A stretch of 64,000 bases of DNA from Pseudomonadota bacterium (lineage in GTDB: Bacteria > Pseudomonadota > Gammaproteobacteria > QQUJ01): assembly GCA_008501635.1 (NCBI GenBank), contig QQUJ01000010.1:558001-622000 (forward strand), in the 5' to 3' direction. This document shows, piece by piece, positions 29,761-38,087 of this stretch. The first letter of the stretch is position 1. Each line of letters opens with the position of its first letter. Below the pieces are notes generated by a model, which was given only the letters and a program-made list of their open reading frames with translations, made no database searches and was not told the DNA's origin. The position numbers were made by a program, and so were the translations under genes.

Positions 29761-29839
29761 TATTGAGGCAGTACCGCTTTAATATTAAGCGTTCGATTGA
29801 AGCAGTCCGCCGCATCATCCGCCCTATGGGGAACAGTCA

Positions 29840-30793
29840 GTGCCTGAATCGTCGATGATGGTTTTCTCCGGTAACGCCAATCCCGATCTGGCGCGCGCGG
29901 TTACCAGCCACCTTAATCTGCCCCTGGGCAAGGGGGTGGTCAGCCGGTTCAGTGACGGCGAGATCATGGTCGAGATCATGGAGAGTGTGCGTGGCCAGGA
30001 TGTGTTTATCATTCAACCCACCTGTGCGCCGACCAATGACAACCTGATGGAACTGCTGTTGATGGCGGATGCGGCGCGCCGCGCATCGGCCTCGCGGTTG
30101 ACGGCGGTGATCCCCTATCTCGGCTATTCGCGCCAGGACCGGCGGCCACGCTCGGTAAAGGTGCCGATCTCGGCAAAAATGGTTGCCAACATGATCTGCA
30201 GGGTGGGTTTCGACAGGGTGTTGACGGTGGATTTGCACTCCGACCAGATCCAGGGGTTTTTCGATATACCCGTGGACAACGTCTACTCATCCCCCATTCT
30301 GTTGGGCGATATCTGGCGTCAGAAGCACCCGAATTTGATCGTGGTTTCGCCGGATGTGGGTGGTGTGGTGCGCGCCCGGGCGATCGCCAAGCGCCTCGAT
30401 GATGCCGATCTGGCCATCATCGACAAACGTCGTCCGCGTGCCAACGAGTCTGAGATTATGCACATCATCGGCGATGTGAAAGGTCGCAGCTGCGTGATCG
30501 TGGACGACCTGGTCGATACTGCGGGTACGCTGTGCAACGCCGCCAAGGCCTTGAAAGAGCGCGGCGCATTGAAAGTGGTGGCGTACTGTACGCACCCGGT
30601 ACTGTCGGGCAAGGCGATCTCCAATATCGAAAACTCGGTGCTGGATGAGCTGGTGGTGACCGATACCATCCCGTTGCAGGGTGCTGCGCATGAGTGCCCC
30701 CGCATTCGTCAGTTGAGCATCGCCGGAATGCTGGCCGAGACCATACGCCGCATCTCGCAAGACGAATCGGTCAGTTCGATGTATATGGATTAA
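29840..30793 (+). CDS. prs: Ribose-phosphate pyrophosphokinase
   Basis: Prs makes PRPP from ribose-5-phosphate and ATP for nucleotide, histidine and tryptophan synthesis. The 317-residue protein has the family parts [40 protein letters not shown] and the PRPP loop [17 protein letters not shown]. The start is a GTG at 29840 behind GGGGA; an ATG five codons in is possible. It leads the prs-rplY-pth group. Confidence 0.97.
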   Translation: MPESSMMVFSGNANPDLARAVTSHLNLPLGKGVVSRFSDGEIMVEIMESVRGQDVFIIQPTCAPTNDNLMELLLMADAARRASASRLTAVIPYLGYSRQDRRPRSVKVPISAKMVANMICRVGFDRVLTVDLHSDQIQGFFDIPVDNVYSSPILLGDIWRQKHPNLIVVSPDVGGVVRARAIAKRLDDADLAIIDKRRPRANESEIMHIIGDVKGRSCVIVDDLVDTAGTLCNAAKALKERGALKVVAYCTHPVLSGKAISNIENSVLDELVVTDTIPLQGAAHECPRIRQLSIAGMLAETIRRISQDESVSSMYMD

Positions 30794-30914
30794 CGGGGTA
30801 TGCCGAATACCTGAAGGTGTTCGGCGACCCTGTTGTGATGCCTCCCTTGGTCGCGGGGGAGGGTATTTGGCCGCCGCGAGGCGGATTTAGCGTTACTGTT
30901 AGGAGTGAAATGCA

Positions 30915-31571
30915 ATGACAACTGATTTTACGTTGAGCGCCGAGTTGCGCCAGGACGCGGGGAAAGGTGCGAGCCGCCGCCTGCGTCGTGCCGACCGCGT
31001 GCCAGCCATCGTTTACGGCGCCGACAAGGCACCGACCACCATCACGCTGGATCACGATCAACTGCTGCACAACCTGGACAATGAGGCCTTCTACTCGCAT
31101 ATCCTCAGTCTCGAGGTGGCGGGCAAGAAGGAGCAGGTCATTCTCAAGGATCTGCAGCGTCACCCCTATAAGCTGCGTGTAATGCATGTGGATCTTCAGC
31201 GTGTCAGCGCCAAAGAGAAAATTCGCCTCCACGTGCCGTTGCACTTCATCAACGAGAGCCAGGCGCCCGGCGTGCGTGAGGGTGGTCTGGTTTCGCATCA
31301 GATGCCGGATGTCGAAATCCAGTGTCTGCCGAAGGATCTGCCCGAGTACATCGAGGTCGATCTTTCGAGTTTGAATCTGGGTGATACCCTGCACTTGGCA
31401 CAGCTGGTGGTGCCCAAGGGAGTCGAGATCTATGCTTTGGCCCACGGTTCCGCGGGTGACGAGCCGGTGGCATCAATTCTGAGTCGTGGTAGCGCCGAAG
31501 AAACTGACGAAGGAGAGGCCGCCGAGGGTGTGGATGAAGGCGAAGGCGAAGGCGAAGGTGAGGTCGAGTAA
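30915..31571 (+). CDS. rplY: 50S ribosomal protein L25, long (CTC) form
   Basis: This 218-residue protein has the 5S-rRNA-binding L25 domain (about residues 5-95) and the TL5/CTC beta domain (about 100-185), so it is the general-stress CTC type, not the short enterobacterial form. It ends in an unusually acidic Gly/Glu tail, encoded partly by a GAAGGC hexamer tandem at 31536-31559. A good AGGAG ribosome site precedes the ATG. It sits in the standard prs-rplY-pth order. Confidence 0.96.
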   Translation: MTTDFTLSAELRQDAGKGASRRLRRADRVPAIVYGADKAPTTITLDHDQLLHNLDNEAFYSHILSLEVAGKKEQVILKDLQRHPYKLRVMHVDLQRVSAKEKIRLHVPLHFINESQAPGVREGGLVSHQMPDVEIQCLPKDLPEYIEVDLSSLNLGDTLHLAQLVVPKGVEIYALAHGSAGDEPVASILSRGSAEETDEGEAAEGVDEGEGEGEGEVE

Positions 31572-31601
31572 GACCGCGCGCTTTCTTCTGCCATCAGTGA
31601 A

Positions 31602-31640
31602 GCGGGGCCGGTTGCCTACCAGGGTACCGGCCCCGCCTGT
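31602..31640 (+). terminator. Hairpin terminator after rplY
   Basis: A perfect 11-bp stem, GCGGGGCCGGT at 31602-31612 with its complement at 31626-31636, is followed by CTGTTTT. It lies between rplY and pth and probably ends or weakens the rplY transcript. The T run is short. Confidence 0.7.
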
Positions 31641-31671
31641 TTTAGCGTATGCGAGATAGGATGGAACTCAT

Positions 31672-32247
31672 TTGGCCATTGAGTTAATCGTCGGACTCGG
31701 AAACCCCGGTAGCGAATACCGGGACACTCGCCACAATGCCGGCTTCTGGTGGCTCGACGATGTAGTCCGATTGAGTGACGCAAACATGCGCCCGGAAGCA
31801 CGGTTTCATGGTGAAACGGCACGCGCCTCGGTACATGGTCACGCTGTCCGCTTGTTGAAACCGACCACCTATATGAACCGCAGCGGCCAGTCAGTTGCAG
31901 CGCTGACTGGTTTTTATCGCATTCCGCTCGAATCGATTCTTGTGGTGCACGACGAAATTGATCTGGAGCCGGGTATCGTCAGGCTCAAGCAGGGCGGTGG
32001 GCACGGTGGACACAACGGATTGCGTGACATCATCGCCGCATTGGGGAGCAAGGAATTCTACCGCTTGCGACTGGGTGTCGGTCATCCCGGGCACAGCGAC
32101 GATGTGGTCGACTACGTGTTGCGTAAGCCCCGCTCGGAAGAGAAGCAGGAGATCGAGCGTGCGATGGACAAGGCGCTACGCTGGTTGCCGGAGATAGTTG
32201 CAGGTCAGATGCAACGCGCGATGACGGGGTTGCACACGCCCGATTAG
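31672..32247 (+). CDS. pth: Peptidyl-tRNA hydrolase
   Basis: Pth releases peptides from prematurely dropped peptidyl-tRNA. The 191-residue product has LIVGLGNPGSEYRDTRHNAGFW, with the catalytic histidine, KPTTYMNRSGQSV and GGGHGGHNGLRDI. The start appears to be TTG at 31672, because no ATG or GTG lies in frame before the conserved N-terminus; the ATG at 31661 is out of frame. It is preceded by an AGGATGG ribosome site. Confidence 0.96.
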   Translation: MAIELIVGLGNPGSEYRDTRHNAGFWWLDDVVRLSDANMRPEARFHGETARASVHGHAVRLLKPTTYMNRSGQSVAALTGFYRIPLESILVVHDEIDLEPGIVRLKQGGGHGGHNGLRDIIAALGSKEFYRLRLGVGHPGHSDDVVDYVLRKPRSEEKQEIERAMDKALRWLPEIVAGQMQRAMTGLHTPD

Positions 32248-32257
32248 AGGCGACACG

Positions 32258-33118
32258 ATGTCCGATTTTCTGATTCACTACGAGAGCTGGGTTCGTTTGA
32301 GCGTCTTTTTTGGCGTTTTCGCGGTCATGGCGTCCTGGGAACTACTAGCCCCGCGCCGCCAACTCACGGTGGGCAAGGCCGGTCGCTGGGCGAGCAATAT
32401 CGGTATTGTGGTGCTCAATACGGTGCTGTTGCGTCTGCTCTTTCCCGCTGCTGCGGTCGGCATGGCGTTGGCGGCGGAACAGGGCGGGTGGGGATTGTTG
32501 AATCACTACGCGGTTCCCCCGTTGCTGGCCTTCGCGGGCTCGGTCGTGCTCCTCGATTTCGCCATCTATATGCAGCATGTGATGTTTCATGCGGTGCCGG
32601 CACTGTGGCGGCTGCATCGCGTGCATCACGCTGATCTCGATTTCGATGTCACCACCGGTGCACGCTTCCACCCGCTAGAGATCATCCTCTCGATGCTCAT
32701 CAAGTTCGCAGTGATCGCAGTGTTGGGCCCCCCCGCGGCCGCGGTAGTCGCATTTGAGATCGTGCTCAACGCCACGGCAATGTTCAATCACTCGAATGCG
32801 CGTTTGCCATTGGTGATCGACCGACTGCTGCGCATGGTGGTAGTCACCCCGGATATGCACCGCGTCCACCACTCTATCGAGGATGACGAGACCAACAGCA
32901 ATTTCGGATTCAACCTGCCGTGGTGGGATAGGTTGTTTGGAACATATCGCGCCCAGCCGCGCGGCGGGCATGAGGGGATGATCATCGGTATCCGCACCTT
33001 CCGCGATCCGCGGCAGTGCGACCGATTGTCTGCCATGCTGTGGTTGCCGTTCGCAGCGCCGGTGACAGAGTACGCCATCAACCGCCGTCAGTGGGGTGGG
33101 AAGGATGAGCGTTCGTAG
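32258..33118 (+). CDS. Fatty acid hydroxylase/sterol desaturase-family membrane protein
   Basis: The 286-residue protein has about four hydrophobic segments and the eight-histidine di-iron pattern of the family: HVMFH, HRVHHAD and, after the last segment, NHSN with HRVHH. It starts 11 bp after pth, where ychF is often found in other gammaproteobacteria. Such enzymes oxidise lipid chains in the membrane. The substrate cannot be told from sequence. Confidence 0.9.
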   Translation: MSDFLIHYESWVRLSVFFGVFAVMASWELLAPRRQLTVGKAGRWASNIGIVVLNTVLLRLLFPAAAVGMALAAEQGGWGLLNHYAVPPLLAFAGSVVLLDFAIYMQHVMFHAVPALWRLHRVHHADLDFDVTTGARFHPLEIILSMLIKFAVIAVLGPPAAAVVAFEIVLNATAMFNHSNARLPLVIDRLLRMVVVTPDMHRVHHSIEDDETNSNFGFNLPWWDRLFGTYRAQPRGGHEGMIIGIRTFRDPRQCDRLSAMLWLPFAAPVTEYAINRRQWGGKDERS

Positions 33119-33215
33119 TCTCATGCGACCCCTGCTGTTGGTTGGGCTGGTAGCCGCCGTCGCGAGTGCGGTCGTTTGGCGCGACCATCTCGACATAGTG
33201 GCTCCGCAAGTTTGA
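33105..33215 (+). pseudogene. Truncated N-terminus resembling a TVP38/TMEM64 (DedA-like) protein
   Basis: A 36-codon frame starts inside the end of the hydroxylase gene and reads MSVRSLMRPLLLVGLVAAV, then VVWRDHLDIVAPQV before a TGA. This pattern of one hydrophobic segment followed by WRDHLD is what I know from the beginnings of TVP38/TMEM64 membrane proteins, whose remaining 180 or so residues are missing here. I therefore read it as a deletion remnant. It could also be a small membrane protein. The family link is from memory of the pattern and should be treated as tentative. Confidence 0.5.
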
Positions 33216-33427
33216 ATAGCGGTGAGGGTGGCCGTTGTGGTGTTGGATGCCGTGGTGACGGTGTTCCTGATGGCGCTCAGCACAGCCGTATGGACGAACT
33301 TGCGAAGTGAACACTGGAATGTGACAGGATGCCTGTCTTTTGAAGATTCAACGCAGGAGCAAATTGTTTTCCGTTCAGGCACAATATCGATTCATTGTTT
33401 ATTACCTGTGGGTGGGAGGAAAAAACT

Positions 33428-33934
33428 ATGTACGTGAAATATGCAGTAAAACGTTTCTTCGCAGTCATGCTTGCCTCAATGGTCTTTATGGGGGTCGCAA
33501 ATGCTGCAAAGCCCAACGATGCCGATGCCTTGAAGGGCGTCAGCGAAGGCCGGGTGGTGTGGGATATCACCAAGGGTGACCCCAAGAGTTTGCTGCTGTT
33601 TCTCAAGGTGATCGAGGAGACCTACGACGATCTCAAGCGCCAGAATGTGACGCCTGACATGGTCTTTACCTTCCATGGCCCGGTGGTGAAGCTGATCTCC
33701 ACCGCGCCACAGAATCTGCCGCTCGACGACGAGGAGGCGCTGGAGGAGATCGTCGCCCTGCTGCAGCGGATGAATCAACGTCCCGGTGTCCGAATGGAGT
33801 CCTGCTCGGTGGCGACACGGCTTTTCGGTATCGACAACAAGACCATCCTCAAAGGCATCAAGCCGGTGGGTAACACCTTTGTCTCGCTGATCGGGTATCA
33901 GAAACAGGGCTATGCACTGATCCCGATCTACTGA
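33428..33934 (+). CDS. Periplasmic DsrE-family protein
   Basis: The 168-residue product from the ATG at 33428 has a signal peptide ending VANAA. The mature part resembles DsrE/DsrF-like proteins: VVWDITKGDPKSLLLFLKVI, a central PDMVFTFHGPVVKLI strand and a C-terminal half with one cysteine in RMESCSVATRLFGI. DsrE proteins take part in sulfur relay. An exported version with a single cysteine is likely to act in periplasmic sulfur handling, but this is inferred. Its start is well placed behind GGGAGG. Confidence 0.8.
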   Translation: MYVKYAVKRFFAVMLASMVFMGVANAAKPNDADALKGVSEGRVVWDITKGDPKSLLLFLKVIEETYDDLKRQNVTPDMVFTFHGPVVKLISTAPQNLPLDDEEALEEIVALLQRMNQRPGVRMESCSVATRLFGIDNKTILKGIKPVGNTFVSLIGYQKQGYALIPIY

Positions 33935-33968
33935 GCCACGCAATAACAACAGGCAAAGGGGCGTTCTT

Positions 33969-35147
33969 ATGACCGATGAACTCAACCAAACCGGCCTGGC
34001 GACGCGCTGCGTGCATGCGGGCGAGCTGGACGACGCCCACGGCAGTCCGCACTCGCCGATCTACACCAGCACCACCTTCGCCTTCGATTCCACCCAGGCA
34101 GTACTCGATGTGGTCGAGGGGCGCACCACGGGCAGCCTCTACACGCGGTATGGTCTTAACCCGACAATACGCAGTCTCGAAACCAAGCTTGCCGCCCTGG
34201 AAGGGGCGGAAGCGGCCTGGGCATTTTCTTCCGGCATGGCGGCCGAGACGGCACTGTTCCTCACTCATGGCCGCGCCGGCATCGTCTGCATCGGCGACGC
34301 CTACGGCGGGACGCTGGAGCTGATCGGCGAACAGCTGCCGCTGCTCGGGATCACCACCCACCTGATCCTGGGTTCCGAGCTGGAGCGGCTCGATGGCCTG
34401 CTCGGGGAAGGGGCGCGGCTGGTTTTTCTGGAAACGCCCACCAATCCGACGCTGGAGATACTCGACATTGCCGCCCTGGCCGAACAGGTTCACGCCCATG
34501 GCGCGCTGCTGGCGGTGGATAACACCTTCGCCTCGCCGGTCAACCAGCAGCCCCTGGCGCTGGGGGCGGATCTGGTGGTGCACAGCGCCACTAAGTACCT
34601 CGGCGGTCACAGCGACCTCACCATGGGCGCGCTGATGGGCCCGGCTGAACTGCTGGCGCCGGTGTGGGGGTGGCGCAAGAATCTCGGTTCCATGCCGGCC
34701 CCCGAGACCTGCAATCTGCTGGCGCGCAGCCTGCGTACGCTGGTGCCGCGGGTGCGCCAGCAGAATGCCTCCGCCCAGGCGGTCGCTGAGGCGATGGCGC
34801 GGCACCCACGCATCCGCCGTGTGCTCTATCCAGGCCTGCCGGCGTTCCCTGGGCACGCCCTGGCCGCGCGGCAGATGTCGGGTTTCGGCGGGATGCTAAC
34901 CCTGGAGTTGGCCACTGACTTTGCCGGAACCGCCGCCTTCGCCGATCGGCTGCAGCTCTTTACTCTTGCCGCCAGTCTCGGTGGCGCGGAGAGCCTCGCC
35001 ACCCAACCGGTGACCACCACTCACCATGGGCTGTCGCCCGCGGAGCGCCAGCGTCGCGGTATCTCCGACGCGATGGTGCGACTCTCGGTGGGATTGGAAG
35101 ACGTCGCCGATCTCATCGCCGATCTGGAGCTGGCGCTAGCGTCATGA
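33969..35147 (+). CDS. Trans-sulfuration PLP-dependent enzyme (Cys/Met metabolism family)
   Basis: The 392-residue protein belongs to fold-type I trans-sulfuration enzymes. It has YTRYGLNPTIRSLE, FSSGMAAETALFL, ETPTNPTLEILDI, the PLP lysine in HSATKYLGGHSD and the C-terminal LSVGLEDVADLIADL. Candidate activities are cystathionine gamma-synthase, cystathionine lyase, methionine gamma-lyase or O-acetylhomoserine sulfhydrylase; eye inspection cannot decide. It follows the DsrE gene by 34 bp, which hints at a sulfur role. Its stop codon lies in the left arm of a palindromic element. Confidence 0.9.
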   Translation: MTDELNQTGLATRCVHAGELDDAHGSPHSPIYTSTTFAFDSTQAVLDVVEGRTTGSLYTRYGLNPTIRSLETKLAALEGAEAAWAFSSGMAAETALFLTHGRAGIVCIGDAYGGTLELIGEQLPLLGITTHLILGSELERLDGLLGEGARLVFLETPTNPTLEILDIAALAEQVHAHGALLAVDNTFASPVNQQPLALGADLVVHSATKYLGGHSDLTMGALMGPAELLAPVWGWRKNLGSMPAPETCNLLARSLRTLVPRVRQQNASAQAVAEAMARHPRIRRVLYPGLPAFPGHALAARQMSGFGGMLTLELATDFAGTAAFADRLQLFTLAASLGGAESLATQPVTTTHHGLSPAERQRRGISDAMVRLSVGLEDVADLIADLELALAS

Positions 35148-35290
35148 TTCATCCGTTCGTCATCTTGAAGAGCCCCGTAAACGGGCCAACTCGGCGTTGC
35201 ATCCCTTGAAAAGTGCACGCCATTCCCTGCGGGATGCGCCTTGCCGCAGCACCGTCCAGCTGCGCTGAAAGGTGGTTAACGGATGATTCA
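35145..35290. repeat. Palindromic repeat element with terminal inverted repeats
   Basis: A 146-bp segment is bounded by 13-bp inverted repeats, TGATTCATCCGTT at 35145-35157 and its near-complement at 35278-35290 (12 of 13). Inside are two further hairpins: CCCGT/ACGGG at 35174-35185 and GCATCCC/GGGATGC at 35199-35237. No coding frame of note is present. It looks like a small non-autonomous element placed at the exact end of the PLP enzyme gene and 10 bp before a broken cysteine desulfurase. Confidence 0.75.
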
Positions 35291-35299
35291 GGCACGCAG

Positions 35300-35450
35300 A
35301 TGAAATCGATCCATCTCGACTACAACGCCACGACCCCGATCGATCCCGAAGTGCGCGGCGGTGGAGCCGTATTTGCGCGGGCGCTTCGGTAATCCTTCGT
35401 CGAGCCATTCTTACGGCTGGATCGCACCCGCCGCAGTGTGGCGTGCCTGC
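35300..35450 (+). pseudogene. Cysteine desulfurase remnant (N-terminal fragment, frameshifted)
   Basis: The ATG at 35300 opens MKSIHLDYNATTPIDPEVR, the typical beginning of NifS/IscS-type cysteine desulfurases. After about 20 codons the frame shifts, and the family sequence continues from about 35361 in another frame as EPYLRGRFGNPSSSHSYG. Homology fades after about 35450, and the remaining 330 or so residues, including the PLP lysine and active cysteine, are absent. It is a dead 5' fragment that once followed the sulfur genes upstream. Confidence 0.85.
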
Positions 35451-35671
35451 GGTTCCGCAGGCCATTGCCAGCGCCGTCGAGCATTCCGCTGGCGGCCGGC
35501 GATTCGTTTCAATCAAATGCTACGCGCGGTGATGAGGCTTCACACATTCGGCAAAAGGCAACAGCGTGTCCGATTTTCTAGTCCCATACCGATGCAATAG
35601 GGTTCAAGTCGACTGAGACATACACCGCACCCCCACCAGCGGAACTGGCGGAGGTGCGGCATCGGGAGCGA
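35451..35671. other. Decayed intergenic stretch with hairpin after the porin gene
   Basis: No coding sequence is supported here. Positions 35625-35659 form a long hairpin (CCGCACC arm with GGTGCGG, extended by an inner CCGCCAG/CTGGTGG stem on the minus strand) just downstream of the minus-strand porin. It may act as that gene's transcript end, although no T run follows. Confidence 0.5.
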
Positions 35672-36994
35672 TCAGAATGTCCAACCCCAGCTGGCCTCGA
35701 CCTGCCACTGGTTCATTTTGAGTTCGATGGCTTGCTCGCCGGTTGGATTTCCCGAAACGGAATTCTCCAGCGCATGCATAACCGCAAAATTGAATTCGCT
35801 ATCCTTGCCGGTCTGTCTGGTGAAGCCGAAGGTGACGTGATCTTCGATAACGGCGGGCGCCAGGATATTGAAGACCAACTCGGAGGTGGGGATCGGTTGA
35901 TCGCCATGGCTGTAGCCGAGGCGCCAAGTCATCTCCGGGCTGGTTTGCCACTGATAGCCGAGCTTGAGAATGGTCATATCGTCCCATCCAAAGCCGATGC
36001 CGTTGTCGCCGCCCAAACAGTAGCTCGCCATTGCCCCCATGCAATTAGTGATATTGGGTGAAATAGGGTTTCCGACGGCTGCGATGTCGCTATAGCCTAT
36101 CCATTGGAGGTCAGCAACCAGGGTCGACTTGTCGGAGGTCTTCCAGGCAATGCCAATGGTGGCGTTGGCCGGGACGTCGAAATCACCCTGCTCGGCAAAG
36201 AGTCCCGCGTATTTGTCGAATTCCTGCATGTAGACGCGGGTTTGGTATGAAGCGCCAAAAGTGACTGCCGGGCTGACCTGAGCCAGGATGCCTACTCGCG
36301 CACCCAATCCAAACGAGTCATCGTGGCCGTTGTTGGTGAGTTTGGTCGCATCTGTGGAGAGACCACCGTAGTTCATCAGGCCTTTGGCGGCGAATCGCTG
36401 ATAGGCGACGATGGCGCTGGCGCCCCAGGTAAATTTATCGCTGACCTTCTTGGCATAGGTCGGGGCAACGAAAAGCTGCATCAGGTCCACCCCTGCGTCG
36501 CCGGCCGGCGACATGGCGTTGCCGAATGTCCCGTACCCTCCTGGTGTGTCGCTTGCCTTGTATTCGGTGTTCATGCCCCCGTTGCCGTAGACAGTGACAC
36601 CGAAAGTGCTGTTGTCCGAGCGCGACCAGTTGCGACCAAAATGAGGCACCAGGAATAGTGTGTTATCGCTTTCAATGGTGGTGCCGTTGCCGTTGGCTAA
36701 CCCGGCCCCGCCTCCATAACCGGTAGCCCCCGTAGGCATTGCGGGGGTGTACTCGCGGTTGGGGTTGAACAAGCCCACACCGAAATCCATGCGGTCCCCG
36801 ACCCAGGCCATGCCCGCCGGATTGGTAGCCGCTGCCAGCGAGTCTTGGGGAAGTGCGACACCCGCCCCCGCCAGCGCGTTGTTCTTGGTGCCGTACCCAT
36901 GCGCAAAATAGCCGTTGGTGGCCAGAACAGGACCAGAAAAACAGACCAAGCCGGCTAATACGCCTTGAATCGCCCGATGGGTAAATCGATGCAT
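35672..36994 (-). CDS. FadL-family outer-membrane hydrophobic-compound transporter
   Basis: From the ATG at 36994, behind a strong GAGGAGGAG ribosome site, the protein has 440 residues with a signal peptide ending PVLA. The mature protein begins TNGYFAHGYGTKNNALAGAG, the N-terminal FadL/TodX pattern including the conserved N-P-A block TNPAGMAW. It ends in an aromatic C-terminal phenylalanine (WGWTF), as outer-membrane barrels do. It would carry long-chain fatty acids or other hydrophobic compounds. It stands alone on the minus strand. Confidence 0.93.
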   Translation of the reverse strand: MHRFTHRAIQGVLAGLVCFSGPVLATNGYFAHGYGTKNNALAGAGVALPQDSLAAATNPAGMAWVGDRMDFGVGLFNPNREYTPAMPTGATGYGGGAGLANGNGTTIESDNTLFLVPHFGRNWSRSDNSTFGVTVYGNGGMNTEYKASDTPGGYGTFGNAMSPAGDAGVDLMQLFVAPTYAKKVSDKFTWGASAIVAYQRFAAKGLMNYGGLSTDATKLTNNGHDDSFGLGARVGILAQVSPAVTFGASYQTRVYMQEFDKYAGLFAEQGDFDVPANATIGIAWKTSDKSTLVADLQWIGYSDIAAVGNPISPNITNCMGAMASYCLGGDNGIGFGWDDMTILKLGYQWQTSPEMTWRLGYSHGDQPIPTSELVFNILAPAVIEDHVTFGFTRQTGKDSEFNFAVMHALENSVSGNPTGEQAIELKMNQWQVEASWGWTF

Positions 36995-37200
36995 GTGCTC
37001 CTCCTCAAATAGCATAAGCGTTTATTTATAGGTTGATGCATTTGTAGTCAGCTAATTTCTAGCACGCCCAGCAATCCAAGACATACCCAAGGGGAGATAA
37101 GGGCATTACCCCCATGCGGGGGAGGGTGATGCCAGCGGACAGGGATCGAGACGACGACAGACGTCGTTCCCGGTGAGTTGACTTTAAATGGAGTTGGCTG

Positions 37201-37229
37201 TTGACACGTCATTGTTCCAACAGCAAAAT
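37201..37229 (+). promoter_or_regulatory. Probable sigma-70 promoter of the tRNA-Tyr/tuf cluster
   Basis: A perfect -35 box TTGACA (37201-37206), a 17-bp spacer and a weak -10 box CAAAAT (37224-37229) lie 20 bp before tRNA-Tyr. The spacing fits a start near 37236. Confidence 0.6.
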
Positions 37230-37248
37230 ACACGGCTTGCGTTTTCCC

Positions 37249-37333
37249 GGAGGGGTTCCCGAGCGGTCAAAGGGATCAGACTGTAAATCTGACGGCTCAG
37301 CCTTCGGAGGTTCGAATCCTCCCCCCTCCACCA
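37249..37333 (+). tRNA. tRNA-Tyr (GTA)
   Basis: An 85-nt class II tRNA: acceptor GGAGGGG with CCCCTCC, anticodon stem TCAGA/TCTGA with loop CTGTAAA (anticodon GTA), a variable arm and the T-arm GGAGG-TTCGAAT-CCTCC. The CCA end is encoded. It is first of the tRNA-Tyr/Gly/Thr/tuf/Trp cluster. Confidence 0.97.
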
Positions 37334-37645
37334 AGTAGCGGGTACGGCCGTGTGTAATTCCGGCATTGAGCTTCGGATCGCCCTCCCCGGGGGAGGATGA
37401 GAACCGAGCAGAGGTTTGACGAGCCGACGCGTAGCGGCGGCGAAGAACAGCGGAGCGCAGCGACGCTGGCCCGGAGGGCGGAAGGCCAAAGGCCTGGAGT
37501 AATCCTCCCCCCTCCACCAAGTAGCGGGCACGGCCGTGTGTAATTCCGGCATTGAGCTTCGGATCGCCCTCCCCGGGGGAGGATGAGAGCCGAGCAGAGG
37601 TTTGACGAGCCGGCGCGCAGCGACGCTTGCCCGGAGGGCGGATAT
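37315..37645 (+). repeat. Tandem tRNA-linked repeat with duplicated tRNA-Tyr 3' end
   Basis: The last 19 nt of tRNA-Tyr (37315-37333) recur exactly at 37501-37519, a 186-bp period. Unit 1 (37315-37500) carries an inverted copy of the T-arm/acceptor strand at 37389-37405 (15 of 17 match) and a GC-rich core from 37413 that resembles the unit after tRNA-Gln. Unit 2 begins at 37501, repeats unit 1 closely for about 110 bp, then lacks roughly 26 bp of the core and fades near 37645. The remaining bases to tRNA-Gly at 37743 show no feature. Confidence 0.88.
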
Positions 37646-37742
37646 CCCCTCTCGACCGTTGATGAGTCTAGCAGGTGCTGAATTGGTAAGTCTGCGGCAA
37701 GGTCCGAGGTGGCTGATCCCGCAATAATTTTAGGTTGGCTGT

Positions 37743-37816
<74 letters not shown>

Positions 37817-37912
37817 AAGGACAGGAACAAGGCGAAGGGGTAGAGGGCAAAGGATTTAGTCAACGCTCTCTATTGAGTATCTTTCACCTTTTCTTCTTTG
37901 CTTTGCGGTTAG

Positions 37913-37988
<76 letters not shown>

Positions 37989-38087
37989 TATTTTTGAATG
38001 GTTGTAGGTAGTGGGGCTAGACGCTGAAGTGGTTCAGCGGCTGGCTCGGACGAAAACTAGCAAACTCGAGTCTGGGGAGTTCGTACG

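Noticed and set aside
29775-29791. AT-rich near-palindrome CGCTTTAATATTAAGCG before prs, as an operator
   Set aside because: Only the outer five base pairs match, and it resembles no regulator site I can name.
33222-33437. A plus frame with a hydrophobic stretch before the DsrE gene
   Set aside because: It starts at GTG without a ribosome site, runs into the DsrE start region and has no family pattern; I leave it as non-coding.
35568-35590. Thirteen bases (TGTCCGATTTTCT) shared with the start of the hydroxylase gene at 32258
   Set aside because: The match is short and nothing similar follows, so chance is the simpler explanation.
37184-37552. Minus-strand frames covering tRNA-Tyr and its repeat
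   Set aside because: They read through the antisense of a tRNA and the repeat units; such frames are a common source of false protein calls.
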